A stretch of DNA of 49,899 bases. Source: an uncultured Oscillospiraceae bacterium. Lineage in GTDB: Bacteria > Bacillota > Clostridia > Oscillospirales > Oscillospiraceae. Position 1 is the first letter of the stretch, and the number at the start of each line of letters is the position of its first letter. This document shows positions 15,289-23,570 of this stretch, one piece after another. Below the pieces are notes generated by a model that saw only the letters and a program-made list of their open reading frames with translations, searched no databases and was not told where the DNA came from. Both the position numbers and the translations under genes were made by a program. The stretch covers positions 1 through 49,899 of the forward strand of contig CAKTJC010000020.1 in the NCBI GenBank assembly GCA_934567355.1. The letters run 5' to 3'.

Positions 15289-15932
15289 TTCACCACTCCG
15301 ATTCTGCCAAAGTCCCGCTGCTCCGTGCCGCCCATGCCCGTGCCGGGGAAAAGAATAAAGGCAACCTTGCCCAGCACCTCCCGCTTATCCACCTGCCCAA
15401 TCTGGGTGGAGCGGCTGTCCTTGGAATTGTTGCGGTTGTCGCCCATGACGAACACCTTGCCCTCCTCCACTACCAGGGGGAAGACGGTGCCCTCCTTCAA
15501 GGTGGTCAGAGTTTTGGTATAGGGCTCGTCCAGGGCCACGCCGTCCACATAGACGACGCCCTCGTTAAAGTCGAGGTCCACGGTCTGGCCCTCGGTGGCG
15601 ATGACGCGCTTGACGATGGGCTTGCCGTTGTCGTAGGCCTGCTTGCTGACTACCACAATATCCCCATAGCTGGGATTCTTATAGAACATATTGCCGACAA
15701 GGAGCATGTAATCCCCGTTCAGCAGCGTACTTTCCATGGACGGGCCATCCACCACAATGATGCGCAGAAACAGCATCAGCACTGCCATGACGATGACGAG
15801 CATAAAGATCATATCATGCAGATACAGCGCCACATTCTGCTGCCAGGTATATTTTACTTTCTTTTTTTCGTCCGCTTTTTTGTCCTGCCCGGCCTTGCCG
15901 AACATGCCCGCAAGCTTATTATGTGCATTCAT
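15285..15932 (-). CDS. lepB: Signal peptidase I
   Basis: A 215-residue membrane-bound peptidase that removes signal peptides on the outer face of the membrane. A basic cytosolic tail (DKKADEKKKVKYTWQ) precedes one membrane segment (about 41-60, MIFMLVIVMAVLMLFLRIIV). The catalytic Ser65 lies in GPSMEST and Lys108 in VKRVIA; box E is GDNRNNSKDSR. Bacillus-type SipS enzymes have the same single-span layout. The gene follows rplS after a gap of about 160 bp with a terminator hairpin, so it is probably read partly from its own promoter. Confidence 0.96.
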   Translation of the reverse strand: MNAHNKLAGMFGKAGQDKKADEKKKVKYTWQQNVALYLHDMIFMLVIVMAVLMLFLRIIVVDGPSMESTLLNGDYMLLVGNMFYKNPSYGDIVVVSKQAYDNGKPIVKRVIATEGQTVDLDFNEGVVYVDGVALDEPYTKTLTTLKEGTVFPLVVEEGKVFVMGDNRNNSKDSRSTQIGQVDKREVLGKVAFILFPGTGMGGTEQRDFGRIGVVK

Positions 15933-16047
15933 CTGAATCCACGTCCTTTCATAAAAGGCATATTTCGCATTGTCACTTACTATATCACATTTCTTTTGAT
16001 AATTCCACCCGATACCGGAAGTTTTACAAATATTTTCCTGGAAATAT

Positions 16048-16077
16048 AAAAAGAGAGGGACAAAGCCCTCTCTTTTT
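16048..16077. terminator. Bidirectional terminator after rplS
   Basis: AAAAGAGAGGG pairs with CCCTCTCTTTTT across a six-base loop; A and T runs on both sides let it work on either strand. It lies 14 bp after the rplS stop. Confidence 0.9.
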
Positions 16078-16090
16078 ATTTCGGTTGGAA

Positions 16091-16432
16091 TTACACGTTC
16101 TCCTTGATCTTGGCAGCCTTGCCGAAGCGACCACGCAGGTAGTACAGCTTTGCACGGCGAACCTTGCCCTTGCGGACAGTCTCGATCATTGCAACATTGG
16201 GAGAATGCAGGGGGAAGACCTTCTCGCAGCCGACACCATAGGAAATACGGCGGACGGTGATGGTCTCGCCGATGCCGCCATGCTTACGGGCAATGACAGT
16301 ACCTTCGAAAACCTGGATACGCTCACGGGAGCCTTCCTTGATGCGAACGTGCACACGAACGGTGTCGCCCACCCGAGCCTCGGGCAGCTCTTCCTTCATG
16401 TACTGGCTGTTGAGAGCCTTTACAAGATCCAT
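16091..16432 (-). CDS. rplS: 50S ribosomal protein L19
   Basis: A 113-residue ribosomal protein at the 30S-50S interface. It is recognised from [20 protein letters not shown] at the N terminus, [26 protein letters not shown] and the C-terminal [22 protein letters not shown] 16432 is preceded by AGGAGG nine bases upstream, and the family length (about 115) agrees. It leads the group that continues into lepB-rbgA-rnhB. Confidence 0.98.
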   Translation of the reverse strand: MDLVKALNSQYMKEELPEARVGDTVRVHVRIKEGSRERIQVFEGTVIARKHGGIGETITVRRISYGVGCEKVFPLHSPNVAMIETVRKGKVRRAKLYYLRGRFGKAAKIKENV

Positions 16433-16439
16433 TTCTTTG

Positions 16440-16505
16440 TCCTCCTTAAATATTAGGCGTTCATGCTCACGGTAACGCGGCAGAGGACTCACCTTGATTT
16501 CAGAC
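16440..16505 (-). promoter_or_regulatory. Putative L19 mRNA leader
   Basis: The transcribed leader of about 70 nt between the predicted start site and rplS contains GCGTT...AACGC and GTGAG...CTCAC complementary segments that can form a compact structure. Firmicutes rplS genes often carry an autoregulatory L19 leader; position and size fit, but I have not matched its consensus. Confidence 0.35.
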
Positions 16506-16511
16506 CGGCTT

Positions 16512-16540
16512 ATTTTAGCATAGGTTTCCTTGAAAATCAA
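16512..16540 (-). promoter_or_regulatory. Promoter of rplS
   Basis: Minus strand TTGATT (16540-16535), 17-bp spacer, TAAAAT (16517-16512), about 80 bp before the rplS start. Confidence 0.7.
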
Positions 16541-16664
16541 GCACTTTTTTCAAATCTTTCCGGGTTTTTGGAAGCTCTGAAACAATTGGCAGGATACGCT
16601 GCCCGGCCGCAGACGATTGAACCAGCGCTTCCCCGTTTATCAGTCCGGCGTGCATGCCGCCAGA

Positions 16665-17438
16665 TTATGAACCGGCGGAGCAGTAGTGCTTTACCCCCTG
16701 CCGCCAGACGGCATAGCAGGGAATCAAAAACCACAGTGATGCGATGGGAAACAGGCCGTAAATCCAGCTTCCCCGCCCCGTCAGATAGCGCAGCGGCCAG
16801 GTCTGCACCATGGCCATGGGGATGATGCAGGTAGTGAAAAAGAGGACGCCCCGGCCATAAATATCAAAGGGGAATTGACTGTAGGTGCGGATGCCATGGG
16901 TGAAAATATTGAAGAGCTCAAGCCCCTCGTATGTATAAAAGCACAGCGCCGCGTACAGCAGGAATGCGCCAAAGAACAGCAGGCTGCCGCACAGGAGCAT
17001 GCTCAGCAGCACCAGAATCCTTGCGGCATTCCATGCGATTGCAGCCACGCGGACGCCATAAAAGATAACCAAAAAGCCCAGCAACGTATCCGGCAATGCG
17101 TCCAGACGGATGTCCTGGCAAATCGTCTGAAAAATCAGCCCTCTGGGGCGTACCATCAGGCGGTCAAAGCTGCCCTGGCGGACGATATGGTCAAATCTGT
17201 CGAAGCCACGGGCGAAGCATTCAGCCAGGGAAAATGCCGTTTTCACCACGCCGAAGCCCAGCAGCACCTCACCGGCGCTGTACCCCGCGATACCCCCAAA
17301 GCGCCACAGCATGACATGGATGCCCAGGAGGCTATTGACCGTGAGCAGAATGCGCCCGATGCAGCGCAGAAAAAATGCGCCGGGATAGGCCATCTCGCTT
17401 TTCAGGTGAATGGCAAAGAATTTTAAGTACAGCTTCAT
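16665..17438 (-). CDS. ABC-2 type transporter permease
   Basis: A 257-residue inner membrane protein with about six hydrophobic segments (for example ILVLLSMLLCGSLLFFGAFLLYAALCF cut by short loops, and a last span SWIYGLFPIASLWFLIPCY). The central motif DRLMVRPRG after a QGSFD segment is typical of the COG3694 permeases that pair with COG4587 permeases and COG4586 ATPases. Together they form an exporter whose substrate is unknown; daunorubicin-type drug resistance is often written for it without proof. It starts four bases after the stop of the partner permease. Confidence 0.88.
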   Translation of the reverse strand: MKLYLKFFAIHLKSEMAYPGAFFLRCIGRILLTVNSLLGIHVMLWRFGGIAGYSAGEVLLGFGVVKTAFSLAECFARGFDRFDHIVRQGSFDRLMVRPRGLIFQTICQDIRLDALPDTLLGFLVIFYGVRVAAIAWNAARILVLLSMLLCGSLLFFGAFLLYAALCFYTYEGLELFNIFTHGIRTYSQFPFDIYGRGVLFFTTCIIPMAMVQTWPLRYLTGRGSWIYGLFPIASLWFLIPCYAVWRQGVKHYCSAGS

Positions 17439-17442
17439 CTTT

Positions 17443-18246
17443 TCACCCTCCCGCGATTACGACTCTGCGCAGCCCCCGCCGCAGCAGGTAGCAGCCAAGC
17501 CCGGTAATGCACAGGCACCAGGAGAGCTGCAGACCAACGGCGCAAATACATGCCATTCCCGCAATATCCCCGCCGAAAATCCGTAGGGGAACGTTTTGCA
17601 GGGAACCGAAGGGGCTCTTCTCCGCAATGCGGCGCAGAATTGGCGGAAAGAAGGGAAGCGGAAGCAAATCCCCGGAAAAAGCCTCGGTCAGTGCCACGAG
17701 GAAGGTGGTAATGCTCCGATAGTCCGTCAGGAAAAAGGCCGCGCCATAGCACACCAGTTCAATCGCCACGCACAGCCAGAGGGTGAGCAGCATCGAAAGC
17801 AGGAACATGGCGAACGCGGAAGCGGGAATAGTCAGTCGCAGTCCATAAGGTGCCGGAAGAAGGCTCCCCACCAGCAGCACGGGGAGAAAACGGAGCGCCG
17901 CCCGGCTCAGGCGGCTGCCGAAGCTGCGAGCACTCCACATAGCATAGAGATTTGAGGGGCGAATCAGCTCATAGGCGACCGCGCCGGACTGGATGGACTG
18001 GAACAGCTCAAAATCCCACCCTGACACGATCCAGATGCTCAGCGTCGCCTGCTGAACCCACACATAATTGCTCAGCGCCTGCATGGACATGGGAAGCCTC
18101 TCCGGTGCGTAACGGTAAAAGGCTCGGAACATGAGAATTTCCATCAGTCCCCAGAACAGCTGGGTGCATATCCCCGCCCAGGCCGCCGCCCGGTATTGCA
18201 GGCCGGAGGTGAAGCGGATGCGGAAGAAGGAAAAATACTGCTTCAT
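17443..18246 (-). CDS. ABC-2 type transporter permease
   Basis: A 267-residue membrane protein starting MKQYFSFFRIRFTSGLQYR (ATG 18246), with about six spans and the cytoplasmic motif SIQSGAVAYELIRPSNLY, the counterpart of the RPRG motif in the second permease. It belongs to the COG4587 group. It is the middle gene of an ATPase-permease-permease operon; the ATPase stop codon is ten bases upstream. The two permeases probably form a heterodimer. Substrate unknown. Confidence 0.88.
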   Translation of the reverse strand: MKQYFSFFRIRFTSGLQYRAAAWAGICTQLFWGLMEILMFRAFYRYAPERLPMSMQALSNYVWVQQATLSIWIVSGWDFELFQSIQSGAVAYELIRPSNLYAMWSARSFGSRLSRAALRFLPVLLVGSLLPAPYGLRLTIPASAFAMFLLSMLLTLWLCVAIELVCYGAAFFLTDYRSITTFLVALTEAFSGDLLPLPFFPPILRRIAEKSPFGSLQNVPLRIFGGDIAGMACICAVGLQLSWCLCITGLGCYLLRRGLRRVVIAGG

Positions 18247-18256
18247 GCTGCACCTC

Positions 18257-19054
18257 TCAGATTCCGAACCGGCGGTAGAGATCCGCGACGGATTCTTCGG
18301 TGGAGAGGTTCTCCCCTGCCATGGCGCGGATCTCCCCGATGGAGCCATCCAGCAGGAGCTGCCCCTTGCCGATCAGCAGGACACGTTGGCAGAGGGCATC
18401 AATATCCTGCATATCGTGGGTCGTGAGAATGACGGTGATTTTTCTCTCGCGGTTCTCGCTCTGGATAAACTCCCGCACCTTCAGCTTGGACACGGCGTCC
18501 AGGCCGATGGTCGGCTCGTCCAGGAAGAGGATCTCGGGGCTGTGCAGCAGGGATGCCGCGATCTCACAGCGCATCCGCTGCCCGAGGGAGAGCAGGCGCA
18601 CCGGCGCATTGAGGAAGGACTGCAAATCGAGCTGCTCCGTCAGGCGGCTCAGATTGCTTTGGAACTCTCCCCTTTCCACCCGGTAAATATCCCGCAGCAG
18701 CTGGAAGGATTCGATCACCGGCACATCCCACCAGAGCTGGCTGCGCTGGCCGAAGACCACGCCCAGCTTCGAGACGTACCTCTTCCGATCCTCCCAGGGC
18801 ACCATGCCGTTTACAGTGCACTCCCCGCTGTCCGGCCGCAGAATACCGGAGAGAATTTTGATGGTGGTGCTCTTCCCCGCCCCGTTGGGACCGATGTAGC
18901 CGACGATCTGGCCGTCCGGGATGGTAAAGGTCATGCTCTGCAGCGCGTGAATTTCCGTGCAGTCCCTGGTAAACAGAGCCTTCACCGCGTTTCCGATGCC
19001 CGCTTTCCGCTTGCGAATGCGGTAGGTTTTGCTGATTCCTTTCATTTCGATCAT
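18257..19054 (-). CDS. ABC transporter ATP-binding protein (COG4586-type exporter)
   Basis: About 265 residues. Walker A is GPNGAGKST, the signature motif is LSLGQRMRCEIAAS (a variant of LSGGQ, with SLGQR typical of this subfamily), and Walker B is ILFLDEPTIGLD, with the switch His in LTTHDMQD. The subfamily mark is an N-terminal extension (SKTYRIRKRKAGIGNAVKALF) before the core strand. ATG 19054 is chosen because AAGGAAG precedes it by eight bases and the domain begins there; an ATG seven codons upstream is possible. It powers the two permeases that follow. About 250 bp between this start and the next gene show no clear signals. Confidence 0.9.
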   Translation of the reverse strand: MIEMKGISKTYRIRKRKAGIGNAVKALFTRDCTEIHALQSMTFTIPDGQIVGYIGPNGAGKSTTIKILSGILRPDSGECTVNGMVPWEDRKRYVSKLGVVFGQRSQLWWDVPVIESFQLLRDIYRVERGEFQSNLSRLTEQLDLQSFLNAPVRLLSLGQRMRCEIAASLLHSPEILFLDEPTIGLDAVSKLKVREFIQSENRERKITVILTTHDMQDIDALCQRVLLIGKGQLLLDGSIGEIRAMAGENLSTEESVADLYRRFGI

Positions 19055-19310
19055 TTTGTTTTCTTCCTTTTTCATATCTCCACAGCGTTCAGGCCAGAGG
19101 ATGACATTGGGAACCATCTTGGTCTTAAAGGCACATTGGGAGATACTCTGCCGGAAAAAGCCGTCCGGCGGTCACGTGCCATCCCGGGCGGCAGGCAAAA
19201 TACCCTCTTTTCGCAGGAAAAGGAAGGTTATTTTACCACTCAATTGGGGAGAAATCAATACAATTTTTTGCAGCAATCAAATGTGCCGCTTTTTTGCAGG
19301 GCCAGCAGGA

Positions 19311-20108
19311 TCACAAGTCCAATTTTGCAGTGATGATATTGTTCATCGGTATTTCCTCGAATCCCAGCTTCTCATACAGATGATTTGCAGGCGCATTGTC
19401 CATATCGACGGTCAGCACCAGGCAGTTTTCCTTGTTGGCATAGATTGCCTTCTTCAGCAGTAGCGCACCAATTCCACAATTCTGGTATTCCGGCAGGACC
19501 CGAATATCCATGATCTCATTTGTATTCTCGCCCTTGCTCAAATCAATATAGCCAACAAGCTTATTGTCCCGTATGCAAAGGAAAACATAGAAATCGTCCT
19601 TCTTTTCCAGAACCTTTTCGCCATCCCAGTAGCCCTCTTCGCTGTGAATGCCAATATATTCGTCTTTGTACAAATCCTCATACAGAATGATTTCACCGAT
19701 ATTCTCTTCCCCGGTGCCTTTGTACTCCATATACCGCTGCTCTTCATAGAAGAACGCTTCTTTTTGGGACAAATAGGCGCTTAAGACCGGATTTCTCGGA
19801 TTAAAGACGAACCACATCTCATATCCGTGATATTCGATTGATAAATACGCCAGCAGATCCTCATATGCCTGCTTCTCCCTGGTATACAGGAAGACTGTTT
19901 CGATATATTTTTCCGCATCAAGAACCATAAGGCAGAACACGCCGGTCAATCTTTCCGCTTCATATGCGCCGAGCAGCAGACTATTGTCTTTTCCCGAAAT
20001 AGAAAGGATCCTTTCTCTGTTGCAGAAGGGAGTGGAAAAGGATTCGTCACAAATCAGGTCATTCATCCACTCCAAGCATTCCGTAATATCATTCAGTCTC
20101 TTGATCAT
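19311..20108 (-). CDS. GNAT-family N-acetyltransferase, two-domain
   Basis: A 265-residue protein. The C-terminal half is a clear GNAT domain: core strand NKLVGYIDLSKGENTNEIMDI, acetyl-CoA loop LPEYQNCGIGALLLKKAI (about 208-225) and motif B NAPANHLYEKLGFEEI. The N-terminal half has the outline of a second, degenerate GNAT domain (LLLGAYEAERLTGVFCLMVL...) without a cofactor loop. Two-domain GNAT proteins of this kind are common in Firmicutes and mostly unassigned. It is monocistronic, with no ribosome site of note. Confidence 0.85.
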   Translation of the reverse strand: MIKRLNDITECLEWMNDLICDESFSTPFCNRERILSISGKDNSLLLGAYEAERLTGVFCLMVLDAEKYIETVFLYTREKQAYEDLLAYLSIEYHGYEMWFVFNPRNPVLSAYLSQKEAFFYEEQRYMEYKGTGEENIGEIILYEDLYKDEYIGIHSEEGYWDGEKVLEKKDDFYVFLCIRDNKLVGYIDLSKGENTNEIMDIRVLPEYQNCGIGALLLKKAIYANKENCLVLTVDMDNAPANHLYEKLGFEEIPMNNIITAKLDL

Positions 20109-20276
20109 TTTTGCAGTCCTCTATATCCCTATTTGATCATACCATATTCAAACATCCAGCGGTTTTTATTTTATCACTCTGCCGGTGAGAAATCAACGCA
20201 GAAAACTTTTTTGCCGCGAACGAACCCGCACAGAGAGCAATGCCGCCAAGCCGGCGGAATTGAGTGGACGGCAAGA

Positions 20277-20323
20277 ATAATCGGGGCATATCACACGATA
20301 ATTCGGTGATATGCCCCGATTAT
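20277..20323. repeat. Perfect 18-bp inverted repeat
   Basis: ATAATCGGGGCATATCAC (20277-20294) and its exact complement GTGATATGCCCCGATTAT (20306-20323) flank an 11-base loop. No T-run follows on either side, so it is not a standard terminator. It lies between the 3' end of the methyltransferase gene and the GNAT gene start, about 100 bp beyond the former. Confidence 0.85.
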
Positions 20324-20421
20324 GGGTCCATTTGACGACTGGAAATTGTTTTTATGGTAATCAACGCCCAAAAACCGCTGCAGATTACGGCATTGCGGAG
20401 ATTCGGGCGCGCGCCGCCGCG

Positions 20422-21075
20422 CTACTTCACACAATGAAAATATACCATCGAACCATCGGTATGAATATCGATCTCCTGGTACATTTTCTGCAAAATATCC
20501 CTCAGCTCTTTCTCCGTCTGGAACGGCGGAGAAAACCAGCCCTTTTTCGCAAGAATGTTTTTTACAAGCCAGTCGGTTCTTTTGGATTTTCCCTTGATAT
20601 AGAAACAGGCAATAAAATCACCGCCGGGTTTCAAAACGCGCCATGTTTCGCTGAAGGCTTTCTGCTTATCGGGGAATGCATGGAAACCATTCATGCTGAC
20701 GACTGTATCAAAGGACTCATCACCCATTTGCAGATTCCCCACATCGCCCCGAATGCACTTGATATTCGCGCAGCTGCTCAGCCTTTTCTCAGCCTGCGCA
20801 AGCATATCCGCACTGTAATCAAGGCAGGTAATGTGCGCATTTTTCAGCTGCATCCATTTGTGTTCCGTGAACACAGCCGTTCCCACCGGAACATCGAGAA
20901 GCGCCCCCGAAAAATCATCGGGAATATAGGATAAGACCTTTCGTGCGATCTCGTTGTCATCCGTACCGCTCCAAAACAGCCTGATGTACAATCTGCTGAA
21001 GAAATTCCCCTGGGTGAGAACATCGTCATATATGTTTTTTGATGATTCGTAGGCGCTTTGTATTTTATCTGCCAT
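20422..21075 (-). CDS. SAM-dependent class I methyltransferase
   Basis: A 217-residue cytosolic protein with a Methyltransf_11 core. Motif I is LLDVPVGTAVFT (about 59-70, with Pro in place of the usual Cys/Gly), the acidic residue that binds the ribose is in CLDYSADML, motif II is RGDVGNLQMGDESFDTVVSMNG, and the post-core segment is WRVLKPGGDFIACFY. The family methylates small molecules such as quinones, and no specific substrate can be given. The N-terminal 40 residues are helical and may form the lid. Monocistronic. Confidence 0.9.
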   Translation of the reverse strand: MADKIQSAYESSKNIYDDVLTQGNFFSRLYIRLFWSGTDDNEIARKVLSYIPDDFSGALLDVPVGTAVFTEHKWMQLKNAHITCLDYSADMLAQAEKRLSSCANIKCIRGDVGNLQMGDESFDTVVSMNGFHAFPDKQKAFSETWRVLKPGGDFIACFYIKGKSKRTDWLVKNILAKKGWFSPPFQTEKELRDILQKMYQEIDIHTDGSMVYFHCVK

Positions 21076-21145
21076 TTAATTCACTCCATATAAGCATCCG
21101 CAAAAGGCACATCCTCTTGCTTATTCCATGCAAATCAGTGGGGGC

Positions 21146-22771
21146 TTAATACCGCATCTCGGGTGTCTGGCCGTCTACAAGCACGTCGGTACAGGAGGGG
21201 TCAACATAGATAACCCAGACATCGCCGCCATCGCCAATGTCATGGATGTCACACTGGTCGACCCGGACGGTATTGCAGCTGAAGAACCAGAGCGCGCCAT
21301 TGCTGCATTCGTAGATTTCACAGCCGAAAACATTTACATTCTTGCAGTAGATTCCCTGAATTCCCAGGATGCCGCAGCCATAGAGCTTGCATGCCTCCAC
21401 ATTGGAATTGGTGACGCTTTCCATCTGGATAACGCCGCCGGTGCAGTAGCCGGGCGCTGTGGTGTGCCCTACCTTCACGCCCCTGATGGTCAGGCCGGTG
21501 AGGTTTTCAAAGTGCAGCACATTGGCATAGCGCGGCGAGGTCACAATGGAGACCTTGTCCGGGCTTTCCGCCTCGATGGTCAGCTTGTTCGCGCCGGTGA
21601 TCACCAGCTCGTAGCCGTCGTAGACCTTTTCCCAGCGGAAGAAATCACTGCCCACACCGGCATAGGTCTCAGCCTGGCTCAGGTCATACTCGCCCGGCTC
21701 CAGGCAGATGGTCGCCTCGCTTCCGATTGCCGCCAGGAATTCATCCACGGTGGAGACATGAATCTTGCCATCCTCTCCCGCTTCCACTGTGGGAAGCACC
21801 GCGCCGCCCTTTGGCTCCCAGGTGACGACACGCATCTTCATGGACTGCAGATCCACGGCGGAGAGCCGTTCGCCTGCAGGGGATGCCGCCGGGATGTCCC
21901 CCTCTGCCCACGCGCTCCCGCTATTGAAGCGGCAGCTTTCCACCGTCACCGGCACGCCGTTGGGGGCGAACATCGCTGCGATCTCATTGCTGTGCACGTC
22001 CAGGCCGCCCAGGTACACGCCGGGACTGTCAGCGGAGAAGAGATAGGAATACATCTCTCCCCTGTTATTGTAAATTTCCGAATTGATGATCGCCACATCC
22101 TGGGAACTGCGGATGGCGAAGCCCTCCATGACGATCTCGCAGTCGTGGAATTTGCTGTTTTCAAACAGGACATTCTCGCAGCCGCTGACATCGATGCAGC
22201 CATAGGTGCATTCATAGATCTCGCTGTGATCCACATGGACATTCCGGCAGCCCACCAGCGTGATGCCGATGGTGCCGCAGCCGTAGAGACGGGTGTTCTG
22301 AATCTCTACATCCCGGCAGTCCTCCAGCCAGAGCACGCCGCCGGTGCAGGTGCCCTGCTCTATCGTGTGACCGACTACCAGGTTGGAAAGCGTCAGTCCG
22401 CTTACATTGTCGAAGCGCAGGACATCGGAATAGCGCGGCACGGTGCAGATGGTCACCTCTGCGCCGTCCTCCCCTTTGATCGTGAGGTTTTCAACATCGG
22501 TGATGACCAGCTCATGGCCGTCGTAATTGCCCTCCCAGTGGTAATAGTCTCCGCCCGTCCAGGGATAGTTCGCGGCTCGGGTCAGGTCGTACTCCCCTGC
22601 CGCCAGGACGATTTGCGTATTGGGCGCAATGGCTGCCAAAAATTCATCCACGGTGGACACCTCGATGGTATTTACCGTCCCTTCCTCTGCAGAAACGGCA
22701 GCGCCGATCCCTGTCAGGAGCAGCAGCGCACACAGGAGCAGCGCCCCTCTTTTTACGATTGTACGAAGCAT
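21146..22771 (-). CDS. Secreted right-handed beta-helix protein with internal duplication
   Basis: A 541-residue protein. Residues 1-28 form a signal peptide (MLRTIVKRGALLLCALLLLTG... VSAEE). The rest is a parallel beta-helix of the NosD/pectate-lyase-like kind: short repeats with N/D-V-x-I patterns (VEIQNTRLYGCGTIGITLVGCRNVHVDHSEIYEC). It is built of two homologous modules of about 190 residues, starting IEVSTVDEFLAAI near residue 36 and IHVSTVDEFLAAI near 343; each then runs GEYDL, YDG.ELVIT, LTI..., the VGHT..G.CTGGV segment and LYGCG.. .EIYEC. Between them is a linker without repeats. Cysteines recur at fixed spots in both. No lyase catalytic Arg/Lys pattern can be assigned, so binding of a polysaccharide or a surface role are both open. 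It has its own consensus promoter. Confidence 0.88.
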   Translation of the reverse strand: MLRTIVKRGALLLCALLLLTGIGAAVSAEEGTVNTIEVSTVDEFLAAIAPNTQIVLAAGEYDLTRAANYPWTGGDYYHWEGNYDGHELVITDVENLTIKGEDGAEVTICTVPRYSDVLRFDNVSGLTLSNLVVGHTIEQGTCTGGVLWLEDCRDVEIQNTRLYGCGTIGITLVGCRNVHVDHSEIYECTYGCIDVSGCENVLFENSKFHDCEIVMEGFAIRSSQDVAIINSEIYNNRGEMYSYLFSADSPGVYLGGLDVHSNEIAAMFAPNGVPVTVESCRFNSGSAWAEGDIPAASPAGERLSAVDLQSMKMRVVTWEPKGGAVLPTVEAGEDGKIHVSTVDEFLAAIGSEATICLEPGEYDLSQAETYAGVGSDFFRWEKVYDGYELVITGANKLTIEAESPDKVSIVTSPRYANVLHFENLTGLTIRGVKVGHTTAPGYCTGGVIQMESVTNSNVEACKLYGCGILGIQGIYCKNVNVFGCEIYECSNGALWFFSCNTVRVDQCDIHDIGDGGDVWVIYVDPSCTDVLVDGQTPEMRY

Positions 22772-22809
22772 TGCATTTCCATCCTTTCCATTTTTTGTTT
22801 GCTGAAATC

Positions 22810-22838
22810 AACATACCATGGACGGAGTTTTCTGTCAA
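22810..22838 (-). promoter_or_regulatory. Promoter of the beta-helix gene
   Basis: Minus strand TTGACA (22838-22833), 17-bp spacer, TATGTT (22815-22810), about 40 bp before the start codon at 22771. Confidence 0.8.
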
Positions 22839-22981
22839 GCAAAGTGGGAATTCTTAGGAGAATCTTAAAATATGGAGCCGATCATACAGAGAAAAACGGG
22901 GGTCCTCTCTGTCTTTTTACCATATATCTGCGCAGCCGCTTGCCTGCGGTCGTTCCATTCGTTTTTTTGGGGGTGCAGGTG

Positions 22982-23013
22982 TAAAAAAGCAGGCCGCGAA
23001 AACGGTCTGCTTT
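22982..23013 (-). terminator. Terminator after the DUF5662 gene
   Basis: Minus strand AAAAGCAGACCG pairs with CGGCCTGCTTTT (one G-T or mismatch) and continues into TTTT. It lies 5 bp after the DUF5662 stop and ends the prfC-DUF5662 transcript. Confidence 0.85.
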
Positions 23014-23017
23014 TGCG

Positions 23018-23566
23018 CTATTGTTCCCATGGGAAAGGCTTTCCCTTGAGGACGCTCTGGCGGATGTAGCGGAAGGCGGCATCCTCGCCGGATTCCTGCA
23101 TCATCGTCAGGATGTATTCCAGCTGACGGAAAGTCTCGGGGTGCATCAGCTTGCTTTCCTTGCTTTTATGCAGATACTCCAGCTCCGCGCCGGGATGGTA
23201 GGCGCTGCCCTGGTAGGTCATGCAGGCCGCGCGGCGATCCATGACCATTTCCGCTAGATATTTGCGGGGCATGGGCACTGGCTCGTAATGGTCGGATTTT
23301 GGCTTCATATCCGTCCAATATTCAAAATGATGACGGTTGCGCCCCTTGTGGTGCATCCAGGCCTCGCTGTAGCCGTGTGCCTCCCGCTCGGCGGCATTGG
23401 GGCTGCGGGTGCCCTGGTAATACCGGGCACCGCGCCAGAATTCCGTGGGAGAATATTTGGACAGGTCATGGGTCAGCCCCTGCCAATATAAGCCAACACG
23501 GAAGCACCCCTGCATGACCCGCAGGCGATGCGCCGTGATGGTGACAAAATGCTTCCATGCGTGCAT
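23018..23566 (-). CDS. DUF5662 family protein
   Basis: A 182-residue soluble protein starting MHAWKHFVTITAHRLRVMQGCF, with GGAAGG eight bases upstream of ATG 23566. The family pattern is clear: GLYWQGLTHDLSKYSPTEFWRGARYYQGTRSPNAA with HD (a metal-like His-Asp), then HHKGRNRHHFEYW, rich in His. The His/Asp/Glu content suggests a helical metalloprotein of the HD-like kind; that is an inference, and no reaction is known. The start codon lies four bases past the prfC stop, so it is the second gene of a prfC operon. Confidence 0.88.
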   Translation of the reverse strand: MHAWKHFVTITAHRLRVMQGCFRVGLYWQGLTHDLSKYSPTEFWRGARYYQGTRSPNAAEREAHGYSEAWMHHKGRNRHHFEYWTDMKPKSDHYEPVPMPRKYLAEMVMDRRAACMTYQGSAYHPGAELEYLHKSKESKLMHPETFRQLEYILTMMQESGEDAAFRYIRQSVLKGKPFPWEQ

Positions 23567-23570
23567 TCTC

